Positions 1 through 9,499 of a stretch of 64,000 bases of DNA are shown in pieces. Location: positions 1 through 64,000 of the forward strand of contig NZ_SDOY01000061.1 in the NCBI RefSeq assembly GCF_004117935.1, written 5' to 3'. Positions within the stretch are counted from its first letter, which is position 1. Each line of letters begins with the position of its first letter. The notes under the pieces were generated by a model that saw only the letters and a program-made list of their open reading frames with translations, had not been told where the DNA came from and ran no database searches. The translations under genes and the position numbers were made by a program. The stretch comes from Streptomyces roseicoloratus (lineage in GTDB: Bacteria > Actinomycetota > Actinomycetes > Streptomycetales > Streptomycetaceae).

Positions 1-60
1 CCTCCGGCGGCGCGTCCGCCCCCTGCGCCTGCCCGCGCGAACGGGCGCCGCACCCTCGCG

Positions 61-89
61 GCACGCCGCCCCGGCGCGGGGCGGCGTGC
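61..89 (-). terminator. Hairpin after the cysteine desulfurase-TusA gene
   Basis: A perfect 12-bp inverted repeat (61-72 with 78-89, 5-nt loop) lies just past the stop of the minus-strand desulfurase gene. It has no clear U-tract, as is common in Streptomyces. Nothing else was recognised in bases 1-60. Confidence 0.5.
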
Positions 90-108
90 AGCGCCGCGGG
101 GCGAAGGG

Positions 109-1494
109 CTACGCCACCCGGCGCACCACGTACGCGGTGCCGCCCTTCGGGGACGGCTCCCCGCCCACGTACTCCTGGCCGCGCATCTCGCACCAGGCCG
201 GGATGTCCAGACGGGCGGCCTCGTCGTCGGAGAGCACGGTGACCGTGCCGCCCACGGGTACGTCGCCGATCACCCTGGCCAGCTCGATCACCGGGATCGG
301 GCAGCGCTTGCCGAGGGCGTCGACCAGCAGCGTGTCCGGCGCCGCACCGGCCACGGCCGACGGCCGCGGGGCGCCGAGCCGCTCGCGCACGGCGGCGACC
401 ACGCCCGGCAGCACGCCGAGGAAGCGGTCCACGTCCTCCTCGGCGGTGCCCGCCGGCAGCGAGACCCGGACGTTTCCCTCACTCAGGACGCCCATCGCGC
501 GCAGCACATGGCTGGGCGTCAGCGTGGAACTCGTGCACGACGAACCGGACGAAACGGAGAAACCCTCCCGGTCCAGCTCGTGCAGCAGCGTCTCCCCGTC
601 GACATAGAGACAGGAGAAGGTGACCAGATGCGGCAGCCGCCGCACCGGATCGCCGACCACCTCCACGTCCGGCACCAGCTCCGGCACCCGTGCCCGGATC
701 CGGTCCACCAGGGCCCGCAGCCGCGCCGCCTCCTCCGCCGCCTCCGCCCGTACCGCCCGCAGCGAGGCCGCCGCCGCCACGATCGCCGGCAGGTTCTCGA
801 AGCCCGGCGCCCGCCCCGACTCCCGCTCGTCACCCGGGCCTTGGGGGGCGAACCGGACACCCTTGCGCACCGCGAGCAGCCCCACGCCCGACGGCCCGCC
901 CCACTTGTGCGCGCTCGCCGCCAGCAGCGACCAGCCCTCCGGCACCGGCCCCCAGCCCAGCGACTGCGCCGCGTCGACCAGCAGCGGCACCCCGGCCGCC
1001 CGGCAGGCGTCCGCCACCTCGGCCACCGGCTGCTCGGTGCCCACCTCGTGGTTGGCCGACTGCAGGCAGGCCAGCGCCGTACGGGCGTCCAGCGCCGCCG
1101 CGAAGCGCTCCGGATCCACCGCGCCCGACCGGTCCACCGGCACCTCGGCCACCGTCCCGCCGGCCGCCGTGTGCGCCTCGCCGGCGTGCAGGACGGAGGA
1201 GTGCTCCACGGCCGACACCACGAGCCGGTCGCCGACCCGCCGGCGCCCGGCGAGTGCTCCGGAGACCCCCGCGTGAACCGCGCGCGTCCCCGAAGGAGTG
1301 AAGACCAGTTCGTCCGGGCGGCAGCCCACCGCCTCCGCCGCCGCCTCCCGCGCGGCGTCGAGCAGCAGCCGGGCCCGCCGCCCCTCCCGGTACAGCCGGG
1401 CCGGGTCGGCCCAGCCCTCGTCCAGGGCGGCCAGGAGCGCCTGGCGGGCGACGGGGTGCAGCGGAGCGGTGGACGCGGCGTCGAAGTACGGCAT
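109..1494 (-). CDS. Cysteine desulfurase fused to a TusA-like sulfur carrier domain
   Basis: A PLP-dependent class V (NifS/IscS-like) desulfurase of 461 aa with a C-terminal TusA-like domain. Residues 1 to about 375 are the fold-type I domain: SAHK carries the PLP lysine (K197) and SGSSCTS carries the catalytic cysteine (C320). Residues about 390-461 hold the sulfurtransferase motif CPIP (C398). It probably takes sulfur from cysteine as a persulfide and passes it within the same chain to the TusA cysteine, for cofactor or thio-modification pathways. The ATG at 1494 was chosen because the family begins MPYFDAAST and a GGGCGG Shine-Dalgarno precedes it; upstream in-frame codons look non-coding. 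It is divergent from ctaC. The acceptor pathway is not shown by the sequence. Confidence 0.9.
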   Translation of the reverse strand: MPYFDAASTAPLHPVARQALLAALDEGWADPARLYREGRRARLLLDAAREAAAEAVGCRPDELVFTPSGTRAVHAGVSGALAGRRRVGDRLVVSAVEHSSVLHAGEAHTAAGGTVAEVPVDRSGAVDPERFAAALDARTALACLQSANHEVGTEQPVAEVADACRAAGVPLLVDAAQSLGWGPVPEGWSLLAASAHKWGGPSGVGLLAVRKGVRFAPQGPGDERESGRAPGFENLPAIVAAAASLRAVRAEAAEEAARLRALVDRIRARVPELVPDVEVVGDPVRRLPHLVTFSCLYVDGETLLHELDREGFSVSSGSSCTSSTLTPSHVLRAMGVLSEGNVRVSLPAGTAEEDVDRFLGVLPGVVAAVRERLGAPRPSAVAGAAPDTLLVDALGKRCPIPVIELARVIGDVPVGGTVTVLSDDEAARLDIPAWCEMRGQEYVGGEPSPKGGTAYVVRRVA

Positions 1495-1666
1495 CCGCCC
1501 ACGGTAGGCCCTGTCGCGTGATCCCCCGTCAGAAGTACCGTTCGGGCCGCCGTTCGACCGCCGTACGGCCCCCCGGAATCCCTCCCCGGAACTCCGGAGT
1601 CCACCCCTTCGGGGACTCGGACGGCGCGTTGGGCACCCTCCCCGCGCGACCCCAAATAGCGTCCAG

Positions 1667-1672
1667 TAGGGT
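1667..1672 (+). promoter_or_regulatory. Possible -10 box for ctaC
   Basis: TAGGGT matches the Streptomyces HrdB -10 consensus and lies 115 nt before the ctaC start in the 292-bp divergent spacer. No convincing -35 was found. Confidence 0.35.
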
Positions 1673-1786
1673 TTGGTCCGCATAAACATCCAAACCCCTG
1701 CCCGCGGCCGGGGCGGCGACCGACCAGCGAGACGGACGGCCGTGGCAGCCGACCTATGCGGGCCGAGACTCTCGGGAAGGCGCTAC

Positions 1787-2752
1787 GTGAGTCCCAACGG
1801 CTCCGACCGCTCGTCGCGGCGCCCGATGCGGCGGAAGCTGCCGCAGGTGCTGACTGCGGGCCTGATCCTGGCGACAGCCACCGGCTGCTCGTACAACTGG
1901 GAAGACTTCCCTCGCCTTGGCATGCCCACCCCCGTGACGGAAGAGGCTCCGCGGATCCTCTCCCTGTGGCAGGGCTCGTGGGCCGCCGCGCTCGCCACCG
2001 GCGTGCTGGTGTGGGGCCTCATCCTGTGGGCCACCATCTTCCACCGGCGCAGCCGCACCAAGGTCGAGGTACCTCCGCAGACCCGTTACAACATGCCGAT
2101 CGAGGCGCTGTACACGGTCACTCCGCTCATCATCGTCTCGGTGCTGTTCTACTTCACCGCGCGCGACGAGTCGAAGCTCCTCGAGCTCACCCCCAAGCCC
2201 GCCCACACGGTCAACGTGGTCGGCTACCAGTGGAGCTGGGGCTTCAACTACGTCGAGAACGTCCCCGGCGTGACGGGCGACGCCAAGACGGACAAGAACC
2301 TCGCGGCGATTCCGGACAAGTTCAAGGACGCGTTCCCGGCGAACGCCGGCGGCGTCTACGACGCGGGCATCCCGGGCACCCGGAACCCGCAGACCGGCAA
2401 CCCGGGCCCGACCCTGTGGCTGCCCAAGGGCGAGAAGGTCCGCTTCGTCCTGACCTCGCGTGACGTCATCCACTCCTTCTGGGTGGTTCCCTTCCTGATG
2501 AAGCAGGACGTCATTCCGGGTCACACCAACTCCTTCGAGGTCACCCCGACCCAGGAGGGCACGTTCCTCGGCAAGTGCGCCGAGCTGTGCGGCGTCGACC
2601 ACTCCCGGATGCTCTTCAACGTCAAGGTGGTCTCCCCGGAGCGCTACCAGCAGCACCTGAAGGAGCTGGCGGAGAAGGGTCAGACCGGTTACATCCCCGC
2701 GGGCATCGAGCAGACTGACCCCGCCCGGAATGCGGAGAAGAACCAACTGTGA
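1787..2752 (+). CDS. ctaC: Cytochrome c oxidase subunit II
   Basis: Subunit II of the aa3-type oxidase, 321 aa. It carries the dinuclear CuA centre that takes electrons from the bc1-linked dihaem cytochrome. The N terminus looks like a lipoprotein or secretion signal ending at TATGC. Two membrane helices follow, then the cupredoxin domain with YQWSWGF and the CuA ligands in [12 protein letters not shown] (C264, C268, H272). The GTG start at 1787 has a GGAAGG Shine-Dalgarno 8 nt upstream; an earlier in-frame ATG at 1673 lies in sequence without family similarity. The stop overlaps ctaD (GTGA), so the genes are translationally coupled. Confidence 0.97.
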   Translation: MSPNGSDRSSRRPMRRKLPQVLTAGLILATATGCSYNWEDFPRLGMPTPVTEEAPRILSLWQGSWAAALATGVLVWGLILWATIFHRRSRTKVEVPPQTRYNMPIEALYTVTPLIIVSVLFYFTARDESKLLELTPKPAHTVNVVGYQWSWGFNYVENVPGVTGDAKTDKNLAAIPDKFKDAFPANAGGVYDAGIPGTRNPQTGNPGPTLWLPKGEKVRFVLTSRDVIHSFWVVPFLMKQDVIPGHTNSFEVTPTQEGTFLGKCAELCGVDHSRMLFNVKVVSPERYQQHLKELAEKGQTGYIPAGIEQTDPARNAEKNQL

Positions 2753-4485
2753 GCATCCTCAACGAACCCCAGGGTGCGGCCGCGGCTGAGGACTCGTACG
2801 AGAACGAGCTCCCGGTACGCCGCAAGCAGCCCGGCAACGTCGTGGTGAAGTGGCTGACGACCACCGACCACAAGACCATCGGCACGATGTACCTGGTCAC
2901 GTCGTTCGCCTTCTTCTGCATCGGCGGCCTGATGGCGCTCTTCATGCGCGCCGAGCTGGCCCGTCCGGGTACGCAGATCATGTCGAACGAGCAGTTCAAC
3001 CAGGCGTTCACGATGCACGGCACGATCATGCTGCTGATGTTCGCGACGCCGCTGTTCGCCGGATTCGCGAACTGGATCATGCCGCTGCAGATCGGCGCGC
3101 CCGACGTGGCGTTCCCGCGGCTGAACATGTTCGCCTACTGGCTCTACCTCTTCGGCTCGATCATCGCCGTCGCCGGCTTCCTCACCCCGCAGGGTGCCGC
3201 CGACTTCGGCTGGTTCGCCTACTCCCCGCTGTCGGACGCGGTCCGCTCGCCGGGCGTCGGCGCCGACCTGTGGATCATGGGTCTGGCCTTCTCCGGCTTC
3301 GGCACGATCCTCGGCTCGGTCAACTTCATCACCACGATCATCTGCATGCGCGCTCCGGGCATGACGATGTTCCGCATGCCGATCTTCACCTGGAACGTCC
3401 TGCTGACCGGTGTCCTGGTCCTGCTGGCCTTCCCGGTCCTGGCGGCCGCGCTGTTCGCCCTCGAGGCGGACCGCAAGTTCGGTGCCCACGTCTTCGACGC
3501 GGCCAACGGCGGTGCCCTGCTCTGGCAGCACCTCTTCTGGTTCTTCGGGCACCCTGAGGTGTACATCATCGCGCTGCCGTTCTTCGGCATCATCTCCGAG
3601 GTCATCCCGGTCTTCAGCCGCAAGCCGATGTTCGGCTACATCGGTCTGGTGGCCGCGACCATCGCGATCGCCGGTCTGTCCGTGACCGTGTGGGCCCACC
3701 ACATGTACGTCACCGGCGGTGTGCTCCTGCCGTTCTTCTCCTTCATGACGTTCCTCATCGCCGTACCGACCGGCGTGAAGTTCTTCAACTGGATCGGCAC
3801 GATGTGGAAGGGCTCGCTGTCCTTCGAGACGCCGATGCTCTGGGCGACCGGCTTCCTGATCACCTTCACCTTCGGTGGTCTGACCGGCGTCATCCTGGCC
3901 TCGCCGCCGATGGACTTCCACATCTCCGACTCGTACTTCGTGGTCGCGCACTTCCACTACGTCGTCTTCGGCACCGTGGTGTTCGCGATGTTCTCCGGCT
4001 TCCACTTCTGGTGGCCGAAGTTCACGGGCAAGATGCTGGACGAGCGCCTCGGCAAGATCACCTTCTGGACGCTGTTCATCGGCTTCCACGGCACCTTCCT
4101 GGTGCAGCACTGGCTGGGTGCCGAGGGCATGCCGCGTCGTTACGCGGACTACCTGGACGCCGACGGCTTCACCGCGCTGAACACCGTCTCGACGATCTCC
4201 TCGTTCCTCCTCGGCCTGTCGATCCTGCCGTTCTTCTACAACATCTGGAAGACGGCCAAGTACGGCAAGAAGATCGAGGTCGACGACCCGTGGGGCTACG
4301 GCCGTTCGCTCGAGTGGGCGACGTCCTGCCCGCCGCCGCGGCACAACTTCCTCACCCTGCCGCGGATCCGTTCCGAATCCCCGGCGTTCGACCTGCACCA
4401 CCCTGAGATCGCGGCTCTCGACCAGCTCGAGAACAAGCCTCACGAGGTGGCGGCCCTCAGCGGCGGCAAGGAGGCCGGCAAGTGA
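2749..4485 (+). CDS. ctaD: Cytochrome c oxidase subunit I
   Basis: Catalytic haem-copper subunit of the aa3 oxidase, 578 aa, with about 12 membrane helices. It reduces O2 at the haem a3-CuB centre and pumps protons. Visible motifs are the haem a ligand in [13 protein letters not shown] with the CuB histidine (H268) and its cross-linked tyrosine, [10 protein letters not shown] (H317/H318), and VAHFHYV near residue 400 with the haem a and a3 histidines. It overlaps ctaC upstream and ctaF downstream by GTGA junctions. Confidence 0.98.
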   Translation: MSILNEPQGAAAAEDSYENELPVRRKQPGNVVVKWLTTTDHKTIGTMYLVTSFAFFCIGGLMALFMRAELARPGTQIMSNEQFNQAFTMHGTIMLLMFATPLFAGFANWIMPLQIGAPDVAFPRLNMFAYWLYLFGSIIAVAGFLTPQGAADFGWFAYSPLSDAVRSPGVGADLWIMGLAFSGFGTILGSVNFITTIICMRAPGMTMFRMPIFTWNVLLTGVLVLLAFPVLAAALFALEADRKFGAHVFDAANGGALLWQHLFWFFGHPEVYIIALPFFGIISEVIPVFSRKPMFGYIGLVAATIAIAGLSVTVWAHHMYVTGGVLLPFFSFMTFLIAVPTGVKFFNWIGTMWKGSLSFETPMLWATGFLITFTFGGLTGVILASPPMDFHISDSYFVVAHFHYVVFGTVVFAMFSGFHFWWPKFTGKMLDERLGKITFWTLFIGFHGTFLVQHWLGAEGMPRRYADYLDADGFTALNTVSTISSFLLGLSILPFFYNIWKTAKYGKKIEVDDPWGYGRSLEWATSCPPPRHNFLTLPRIRSESPAFDLHHPEIAALDQLENKPHEVAALSGGKEAGK

Positions 4486-4880
4486 AGATCCAGGGCAAGA
4501 TGTTCATCTGGCTGAGCGTCTTCGTCCTCGCCATGGCGATCGTCTATGGCGTGTGGTCGAAGGAGCCGGTCGGTACGACGGCGCTGTTCCTGGCGTTCGG
4601 TCTCTGCATCATGATCGGCTACTACCTGGCCTTCACGGCCAAGCGTGTCGACGCCATGGCGCAGGACGACAAGGAGGCCGACGTCGCGGACGAGGCCGGC
4701 GAGGTGGGCTTCTTCGCCCCCCACAGCTGGCAGCCGCTCTCGCTGGCCCTCGGTGGTGCGCTGGCCTTCGCGGCCATCGCCATCGGCTGGTGGCTGCTCT
4801 ACTTCTCCGCTCCGTTCATTCTGGTCGGCATCTTCGGCTGGGTGTTCGAGTTCTACCGCGGTGAGAACCAGAACCAGTAG
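4482..4880 (+). CDS. ctaF: Cytochrome c oxidase subunit IV, actinobacterial type
   Basis: A small membrane subunit of 132 aa found in actinobacterial aa3 oxidases. It shows about four hydrophobic helices arranged as two hairpins, with a charged linker rich in D, E and K around residues 50-75, matching the family in length and layout. The GTG start overlaps the ctaD stop. It is the last gene of the ctaCDF operon and is followed by a strong terminator. Confidence 0.93.
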   Translation: MKIQGKMFIWLSVFVLAMAIVYGVWSKEPVGTTALFLAFGLCIMIGYYLAFTAKRVDAMAQDDKEADVADEAGEVGFFAPHSWQPLSLALGGALAFAAIAIGWWLLYFSAPFILVGIFGWVFEFYRGENQNQ

Positions 4881-4900
4881 CAGCACCCCGCAACACCCGG

Positions 4901-4948
4901 GAGGGGCCCGGCCACTTCGTTCCGACGAAGCGGCCGGGCCCCTCTTTT
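4901..4948 (+). terminator. Rho-independent terminator after ctaCDF
   Basis: A long GC-rich inverted repeat (arms 4901-4920 and 4925-4944, one mismatch) is followed directly by TTTT. This is the most canonical terminator in the window. Confidence 0.9.
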
Positions 4949-4983
4949 GCCGCGCTCGGCGCGCCGGGCGCGGGGATTGTTCT

Positions 4984-4989
4984 TAGCGT
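4984..4989 (+). promoter_or_regulatory. -10 box of a probable leaderless promoter
   Basis: TAGCGT ends exactly 6 nt before the ATG at 4996, so transcription should start at the start codon. The -35 is weak. Confidence 0.5.
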
Positions 4990-4995
4990 GAAGTC

Positions 4996-6252
4996 ATGAA
5001 CGACACGCCGCGCATTCGGACTGTTCTGAGCTGCACTCTTCTGGCCGTCACCGTCACGGCGGGCGTCACGGCGTGCGCGGGCGGCGACGGCCATCCGCTG
5101 TCGGCGAGGCCCTTCGACGCGGCGGACCGGATCGCCTTCAACGCGCCCGAGGGCGGCGGGAAGGCCGACCCCGAGAAGCCCCTGGAGATCACCGCCAAGG
5201 GCGAGGACGGGCGGATCACCGACGTCACCGCGACCGACGAGGCCGGGCACCACCTGGCGGGCGAACTCACCGCGGACGGGCAGAAGTGGCGCTCCACGGC
5301 CGCGCTGGCGGCCGGCGCCCGCTACACCGTCCGGGTGGCCACCGAGGACGAGGACGGCGCCCCAGGGGCCCGTACGTTCACGTTCGAGACCGCCCCGGCC
5401 AAAAGGGCGCTGACCGTCACGTTCGGCCCGGAGGCGGGCAAGTACGGCGTCGGCCAGCCCGTCACCGCGGAGCTGAGCCTCCCGGTGAAGGACCGCAAGG
5501 CCCGCGCCGTCGTCGAACGGGCCCTCAAGGTCCGCTCCGTACCGGCCGTCGAGGGCTCCTGGTACTGGGTCGACGACAAGAAGCTGCACTACCGCCCGAA
5601 GGAGTACTGGCCCACCGGCGCGACCGTCACCGTCACCGGAAACCTCGGGGGCGTCAAGGTCGACGACAAGGTCTACGGCGGCGAGTCCAAGCCGCTCACG
5701 CTGACCATCGGCGACCGCGTCGAGGCCATCACGGACGCCGGCTCGCACTCCATGACGGTGCGCAGGAACGGAGAAGTGATCAACACCATTCCGGTGACCA
5801 CCGGAAAACCGGGCTTCTCCACCCGGAACGGGATCAAAGTGGTGCTCGGCAAGGAGTACTACGTCCGGATGCGCGGCACCAGCATCGGCATCGCCGAGGG
5901 CAGCTCGGAGTCGTACGACCTGCCGGTCTACTACGCCACCCGGGTCACCTGGAGCGGCGAGTACGTCCACGCCGCGCCCTGGTCCGTCGGCTCCCAGGGC
6001 GTCGCGAACGTCAGCCACGGCTGCACCGGCATGTCGACCGGGAACGCCGCCTGGTTCTACGAGAACGTCCGCCGCGGCGACATCGTCAAGGTCGTCAACA
6101 GCGCCGGAGAGATGATGGACGCCTTCGGCAACGGCTTCGGCGACTGGAACCTGTCCTGGGACAAGTGGCGCCGCGGCAGCGCCCTGGTGGCCGAGAAGGG
6201 CGACCCCACGGCCACCGAGGACGCGAAGGCCCGGCTCAGGCCGAGTCTGTGA
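4996..6252 (+). CDS. L,D-transpeptidase lipoprotein
   Basis: A secreted, lipid-anchored YkuD-family L,D-transpeptidase of 418 aa that should make 3-3 peptidoglycan cross-links. The signal peptide ends in a lipobox-like VTAC (cysteine about residue 27). Two Ig-like domains (about 50-250) precede the YkuD catalytic domain (about 250-385), whose SHGC core gives H341 and C343. This is the mycobacterial LdtMt2 architecture. It lies between the two respiratory operons, facing the same way, but has its own terminator and promoter. The C-terminal Trp-rich segment (DWNLSWDKWRRG) is typical of actinobacterial members. Confidence 0.93.
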   Translation: MNDTPRIRTVLSCTLLAVTVTAGVTACAGGDGHPLSARPFDAADRIAFNAPEGGGKADPEKPLEITAKGEDGRITDVTATDEAGHHLAGELTADGQKWRSTAALAAGARYTVRVATEDEDGAPGARTFTFETAPAKRALTVTFGPEAGKYGVGQPVTAELSLPVKDRKARAVVERALKVRSVPAVEGSWYWVDDKKLHYRPKEYWPTGATVTVTGNLGGVKVDDKVYGGESKPLTLTIGDRVEAITDAGSHSMTVRRNGEVINTIPVTTGKPGFSTRNGIKVVLGKEYYVRMRGTSIGIAEGSSESYDLPVYYATRVTWSGEYVHAAPWSVGSQGVANVSHGCTGMSTGNAAWFYENVRRGDIVKVVNSAGEMMDAFGNGFGDWNLSWDKWRRGSALVAEKGDPTATEDAKARLRPSL

Positions 6253-6295
6253 CCCGGCTCAGTCCGGGCCCGTAACCCGTATGGGTGCCCCTACG

Positions 6296-6357
6296 GGGCG
6301 TGTGCCGAAAGCGGCGTCGTCTGCCCGAAGGGCAGGCGGGACCCTCGGCACACGCCC
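6296..6357. terminator. Bidirectional terminator between convergent genes
   Basis: An outer inverted repeat (GGGCGTGTGCCGA at 6296-6308 with 6345-6357) encloses a second hairpin, CTGCCC-GAA-GGGCAG, at 6321-6335. It separates the transpeptidase and the minus-strand receiver gene. Confidence 0.7.
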
Positions 6358-6758
6358 TACGCGCCGATGCTCAGGCGCGAGCGCAGCAGGGACGCCAGGG
6401 ACGCCGCGAACTCGACCGGTTCCACCGGAAGGGTGACCGCGGCGTCCGCGCGGCTCCACGTGGCCAGCCAGGCGTCCTGGGGGCGGCCGATGAGCAGCAG
6501 CACCGGCGGGCAGCGGAAGATCTCGTCCTTGATCTGACGGCACACGCCCATGCCGCCCGCCGGCACCGCCTCGCCGTCGAGCACGCAGACGTCGATGCCG
6601 CCCTCGTCCAGGGCCGTGAGCACCGCCGGCAACGTCGCGCACTCCACGAACTCGACCGGGGGAACATCGGCGGCGGGCCGGCGTCCGGCCGCGAGGCGGA
6701 CCTGCGCGCGGGTGTTCGCGTCGTCGCTGTAGACCAGGACCGTGGCGCTCGACTGCAT
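6357..6758 (-). CDS. Stand-alone degenerate response-regulator receiver protein
   Basis: A 133-aa protein with a CheY-like fold and no output domain. The presumed phospho-acceptor is the Asp in VCVLDGEAVP, followed by GMGVCRQIK as in receivers. The conserved switch lysine is absent: the expected TKP motif reads VTLPVEP. The N-terminal acidic pair is present as YSDD. It may be phosphorylation-independent or a pseudo-receiver. The ATG at 6758 (MQSSATVLV) was chosen because upstream codons are unlike the family and GGAGG lies nearby. It is divergent from ctaE, so a link to respiratory control is conceivable but unproven. Confidence 0.75.
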   Translation of the reverse strand: MQSSATVLVYSDDANTRAQVRLAAGRRPAADVPPVEFVECATLPAVLTALDEGGIDVCVLDGEAVPAGGMGVCRQIKDEIFRCPPVLLLIGRPQDAWLATWSRADAAVTLPVEPVEFAASLASLLRSRLSIGA

Positions 6759-6934
6759 CGTTCCTCCGTGAAGGTGGTCGGCCGTTGCGCGGATGCTACT
6801 CCGCTCCACACCCCGTCAACACCCGTTCAACACCTGTTCGAAGGGTGCCGGAAGCCCCTCCGGATGGGCCGTTCGGGCAGGACACGCGCCCCGGACACTC
6901 CGAACGGCACCCCCCGGAGTGAGGGCGGGATAAG

Positions 6935-6955
6935 CGACCGACATAATGTCGGTCG
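6935..6955. promoter_or_regulatory. 21-bp perfect palindrome over the ctaE start codon
   Basis: CGACCGACAT-A-ATGTCGGTCG has two 10-bp arms around one base, and the right arm begins with the ctaE ATG (6946). It could be an operator or an mRNA hairpin hiding the start codon. No good Shine-Dalgarno lies at normal spacing. Confidence 0.6.
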
Positions 6956-7566
6956 TGGCGACAGTAACGACAGTAGATACCGGGCACGCGCACCCGTCGG
7001 TCAATCGACCGAACCTCACCAGCGTCGGAACCATCATCTGGCTGAGCTCCGAGCTGATGTTCTTCGCGGCCCTCTTCGCGATGTACTTCACCCTGCGATC
7101 CGTGATGGGCGCGGAGTTCTGGACGGAAAAGGCCGACGCCTTGAACCTTCCGTTCTCCGCGACGAACACCACGATCCTGGTGCTCTCCTCCCTCACCTGC
7201 CAGCTCGGCGTCTTCGCCGCCGAGCGCGGTGACGTGAAGAAGCTCCGGACGTGGTTCATCATCACGTTCGTGATGGGCGCGGTCTTCATCGGCGGCCAGG
7301 TCTTCGAGTACACCGAGCTGGTCAAGCACGAGGGCCTTTCGCTCTCGTCCGACCCGTACGGCACGGTGTTCTACCTGACCACCGGCTTCCACGGCCTGCA
7401 CGTGACGGGCGGTCTCATCGCCTTCCTGCTGGTCCTCGGCCGGACGTACGCCGCCAAGAGGTTCACTCACGAGCAGGCAACCGCCGCCATCGTCGTGTCC
7501 TACTACTGGCACTTCGTCGATGTCGTCTGGATCGGCCTCTTCGCCACGATCTACTTGATCAAGTAA
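6946..7566 (+). CDS. ctaE: Cytochrome c oxidase subunit III
   Basis: Subunit III of the aa3 oxidase, 206 aa, with five membrane helices, the normal length for actinobacteria. The family signature is seen in [18 protein letters not shown], the Glu-containing helix [23 protein letters not shown] and [14 protein letters not shown] near the C terminus. It is the first gene of ctaE-qcrC-qcrA-qcrB. An in-frame stop at 6931 restricts the start to 6934 or later, supporting the ATG at 6946. Confidence 0.97.
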   Translation: MSVVATVTTVDTGHAHPSVNRPNLTSVGTIIWLSSELMFFAALFAMYFTLRSVMGAEFWTEKADALNLPFSATNTTILVLSSLTCQLGVFAAERGDVKKLRTWFIITFVMGAVFIGGQVFEYTELVKHEGLSLSSDPYGTVFYLTTGFHGLHVTGGLIAFLLVLGRTYAAKRFTHEQATAAIVVSYYWHFVDVVWIGLFATIYLIK

Positions 7567-7640
7567 TCGGGCTCCGCCTCCCGGCGGACCGACACATCCA
7601 GCAAGCATCGACGCAGAAGATCCTGACACCGGGGTAATCC

Positions 7641-8450
7641 GTGAAAAAGCTCTCCGCACGACGACGCCATCCGCTGGCGGCGGTCGTCGTCCTACTCCTC
7701 GCGCTGGCGGCAACCGGGGGGCTCTACGCCGCGTTCGCGCCCGCGGGCACGGCGAAGGCCGACGAAACCGCCCAGTCCCTGGCCATCGAGGAGGGCAAGA
7801 AGCTCTACTCCGTCGGCTGTGCCAGTTGCCACGGAACCGGCGGTCAGGGCACCTCTGACGGCCCGTCCCTGGTCGGCGTGGGCTCGGCGGCCGTGGACTT
7901 CCAGGTCGGCACCGGCCGCATGCCCGCGCAGCAGCCGGGCGCGCAGGTCCCGAGGAAGAAGGTCATCTACACGCAGGCTGAGATCGATCAGCTCGCGGCG
8001 TACGTCGCCTCTCTCGGTGCCGGCCCGGCCATCCCGAAGCCCGGCCAGTACAACCCTGAGGGCGCCGACATCGCCAAGGGCGGCGAGCTGTTCCGCTCCA
8101 ACTGCGCCCAGTGCCACAACTTCACCGGTGAGGGCGGTGCCCTGACCTACGGCAAGTACGCGCCGAGCCTCGAGGGCGTCAGCCCGAAGCACCTCTACGA
8201 GGCCATGCAGACCGGCCCGCAGAACATGCCCTCCTTCCCCGACACCACGATGCCGGAGAAGCAGAAGAAGGACATCATCGCCTACGTCCAGGCTGTGAAC
8301 AGCGACAAGGCCGACAACCCGGGTGGTCTCAAGCTGGGTGGCCTCGGCCCCGTCAGCGAGGGTCTGTTCGCGTGGATCTTCGGTCTGGGCGCGCTGATCG
8401 CAGTTGCCGTCTGGGTCGCGGCCCACACCGCTAAGGCCAAGAAGTCATGA
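7641..8450 (+). CDS. qcrC: Ubiquinol/menaquinol-cytochrome c reductase dihaem cytochrome c subunit
   Basis: Membrane-anchored dihaem cytochrome c of 269 aa that replaces both c1 and the soluble cytochrome c, bridging the bc1 complex and the oxidase. It has an N-terminal signal-anchor helix, two haem c domains with CASCH (C60, C63, H64) and CAQCH (C155, C158, H159), and a C-terminal helix near residues 235-260. The start is GTG. The stop overlaps the qcrA start (ATGA). Confidence 0.97.
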   Translation: MKKLSARRRHPLAAVVVLLLALAATGGLYAAFAPAGTAKADETAQSLAIEEGKKLYSVGCASCHGTGGQGTSDGPSLVGVGSAAVDFQVGTGRMPAQQPGAQVPRKKVIYTQAEIDQLAAYVASLGAGPAIPKPGQYNPEGADIAKGGELFRSNCAQCHNFTGEGGALTYGKYAPSLEGVSPKHLYEAMQTGPQNMPSFPDTTMPEKQKKDIIAYVQAVNSDKADNPGGLKLGGLGPVSEGLFAWIFGLGALIAVAVWVAAHTAKAKKS

Positions 8451-9499
8451 GTACCCAAGAGATTCCAGAAGAGAACCTGCCGACCGAGCAGGCCACCGCG
8501 CACGGCGCGGTGAAGGTCGCCGACGACCCGTTCGCCGACCCGGGCCTCCCGCCCCACAAGCCGCGCATCCAGGACATCGACGAGCGGGCCGCCAAGCGGT
8601 CCGAGCGCGCGATCGCCTTCATGTTCACGCTGTCGATGCTGGCCACGATCGGCTTCATCGCCTCGTACGTGATCTTCCCGGTCGACGAGATCGTGTACAT
8701 CTGGCCGTTCGGCCGGGTGTCCGCGCTCAACTTCGCCCTGGGCTGGACGCTGGGCCTGGCCCTGTTCTTCATCGGCGCGGGCGCGGTCCACTGGGCCCGC
8801 ACCCTGATGTCCGACGTCGAGGTGGCCGACGAGCGTCACCCGATGGAGGCGTCGCCCGAGGTCAAGGCCAAGGTCATGGCGGACTTCGCGGCCGGTGCCG
8901 CCGAGTCCGGCTTCGGCCGCCGCAAGCTGGTCCGCAACACGCTGTTCGGCGCGCTGGCCCTGGTGCCGCTCTCCGGCGTCGTGCTGCTGCGTGACATGGG
9001 TCCGCTGCCCGAGAAGAAGCTCCGCTCCACCATGTGGGCGAAGGGCAAGCTCCTCATCAACATGAACACCAACGAGCCGCTGCGTCCCGAGGACGTCGCC
9101 GTCGGTTCGCTGACGTTCGCCAAGCCCGAGGGCCTGGAGGAGCACGACCACCACTTCCAGACCGAGATCGCCAAGGCCGCCCTGATGATCGTCCGGATCC
9201 AGCCGGAGGACATCAAGGACAAGCGCGAGCTCGAGTGGTCGCACGAGGGCATCGTGGCCTTCTCGAAGATCTGCACCCACGTCGGCTGCCCGATCTCCCT
9301 GTACGAGCAGCAGACGCACCACGTGCTCTGCCCGTGCCACCAGTCCACCTTCGACCTGTCCGACGGCGCCCGCGTCATCTTCGGCCCGGCCGGCCACGCC
9401 CTCCCGCAGCTGCGGATCGGCGTGAACGACAAGGGCTTCCTCGAAGCGCACGGCGACTTCGAAGAGCCCGTCGGCCCTGCCTTCTGGGAGCGCGGATGA
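8447..9499 (+). CDS. qcrA: Rieske iron-sulfur subunit of the bc1 complex
   Basis: A 350-aa Rieske protein with the actinobacterial N-terminal extension of three membrane helices (about residues 55-180) and a C-terminal [2Fe-2S] domain. Cluster ligands are in CTHVGCP and CPCHQS. It moves electrons from quinol to QcrC. It is translationally coupled to qcrC upstream and qcrB downstream (ATGA overlaps on both sides). Confidence 0.97.
   Translation: MSTQEIPEENLPTEQATAHGAVKVADDPFADPGLPPHKPRIQDIDERAAKRSERAIAFMFTLSMLATIGFIASYVIFPVDEIVYIWPFGRVSALNFALGWTLGLALFFIGAGAVHWARTLMSDVEVADERHPMEASPEVKAKVMADFAAGAAESGFGRRKLVRNTLFGALALVPLSGVVLLRDMGPLPEKKLRSTMWAKGKLLINMNTNEPLRPEDVAVGSLTFAKPEGLEEHDHHFQTEIAKAALMIVRIQPEDIKDKRELEWSHEGIVAFSKICTHVGCPISLYEQQTHHVLCPCHQSTFDLSDGARVIFGPAGHALPQLRIGVNDKGFLEAHGDFEEPVGPAFWERG

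Noticed and set aside
2689..4443. Large antisense open frame opposite ctaD
   Set aside because: Shadow of ctaD third-position bias; composition dominated by R, E, D and H, no motifs.
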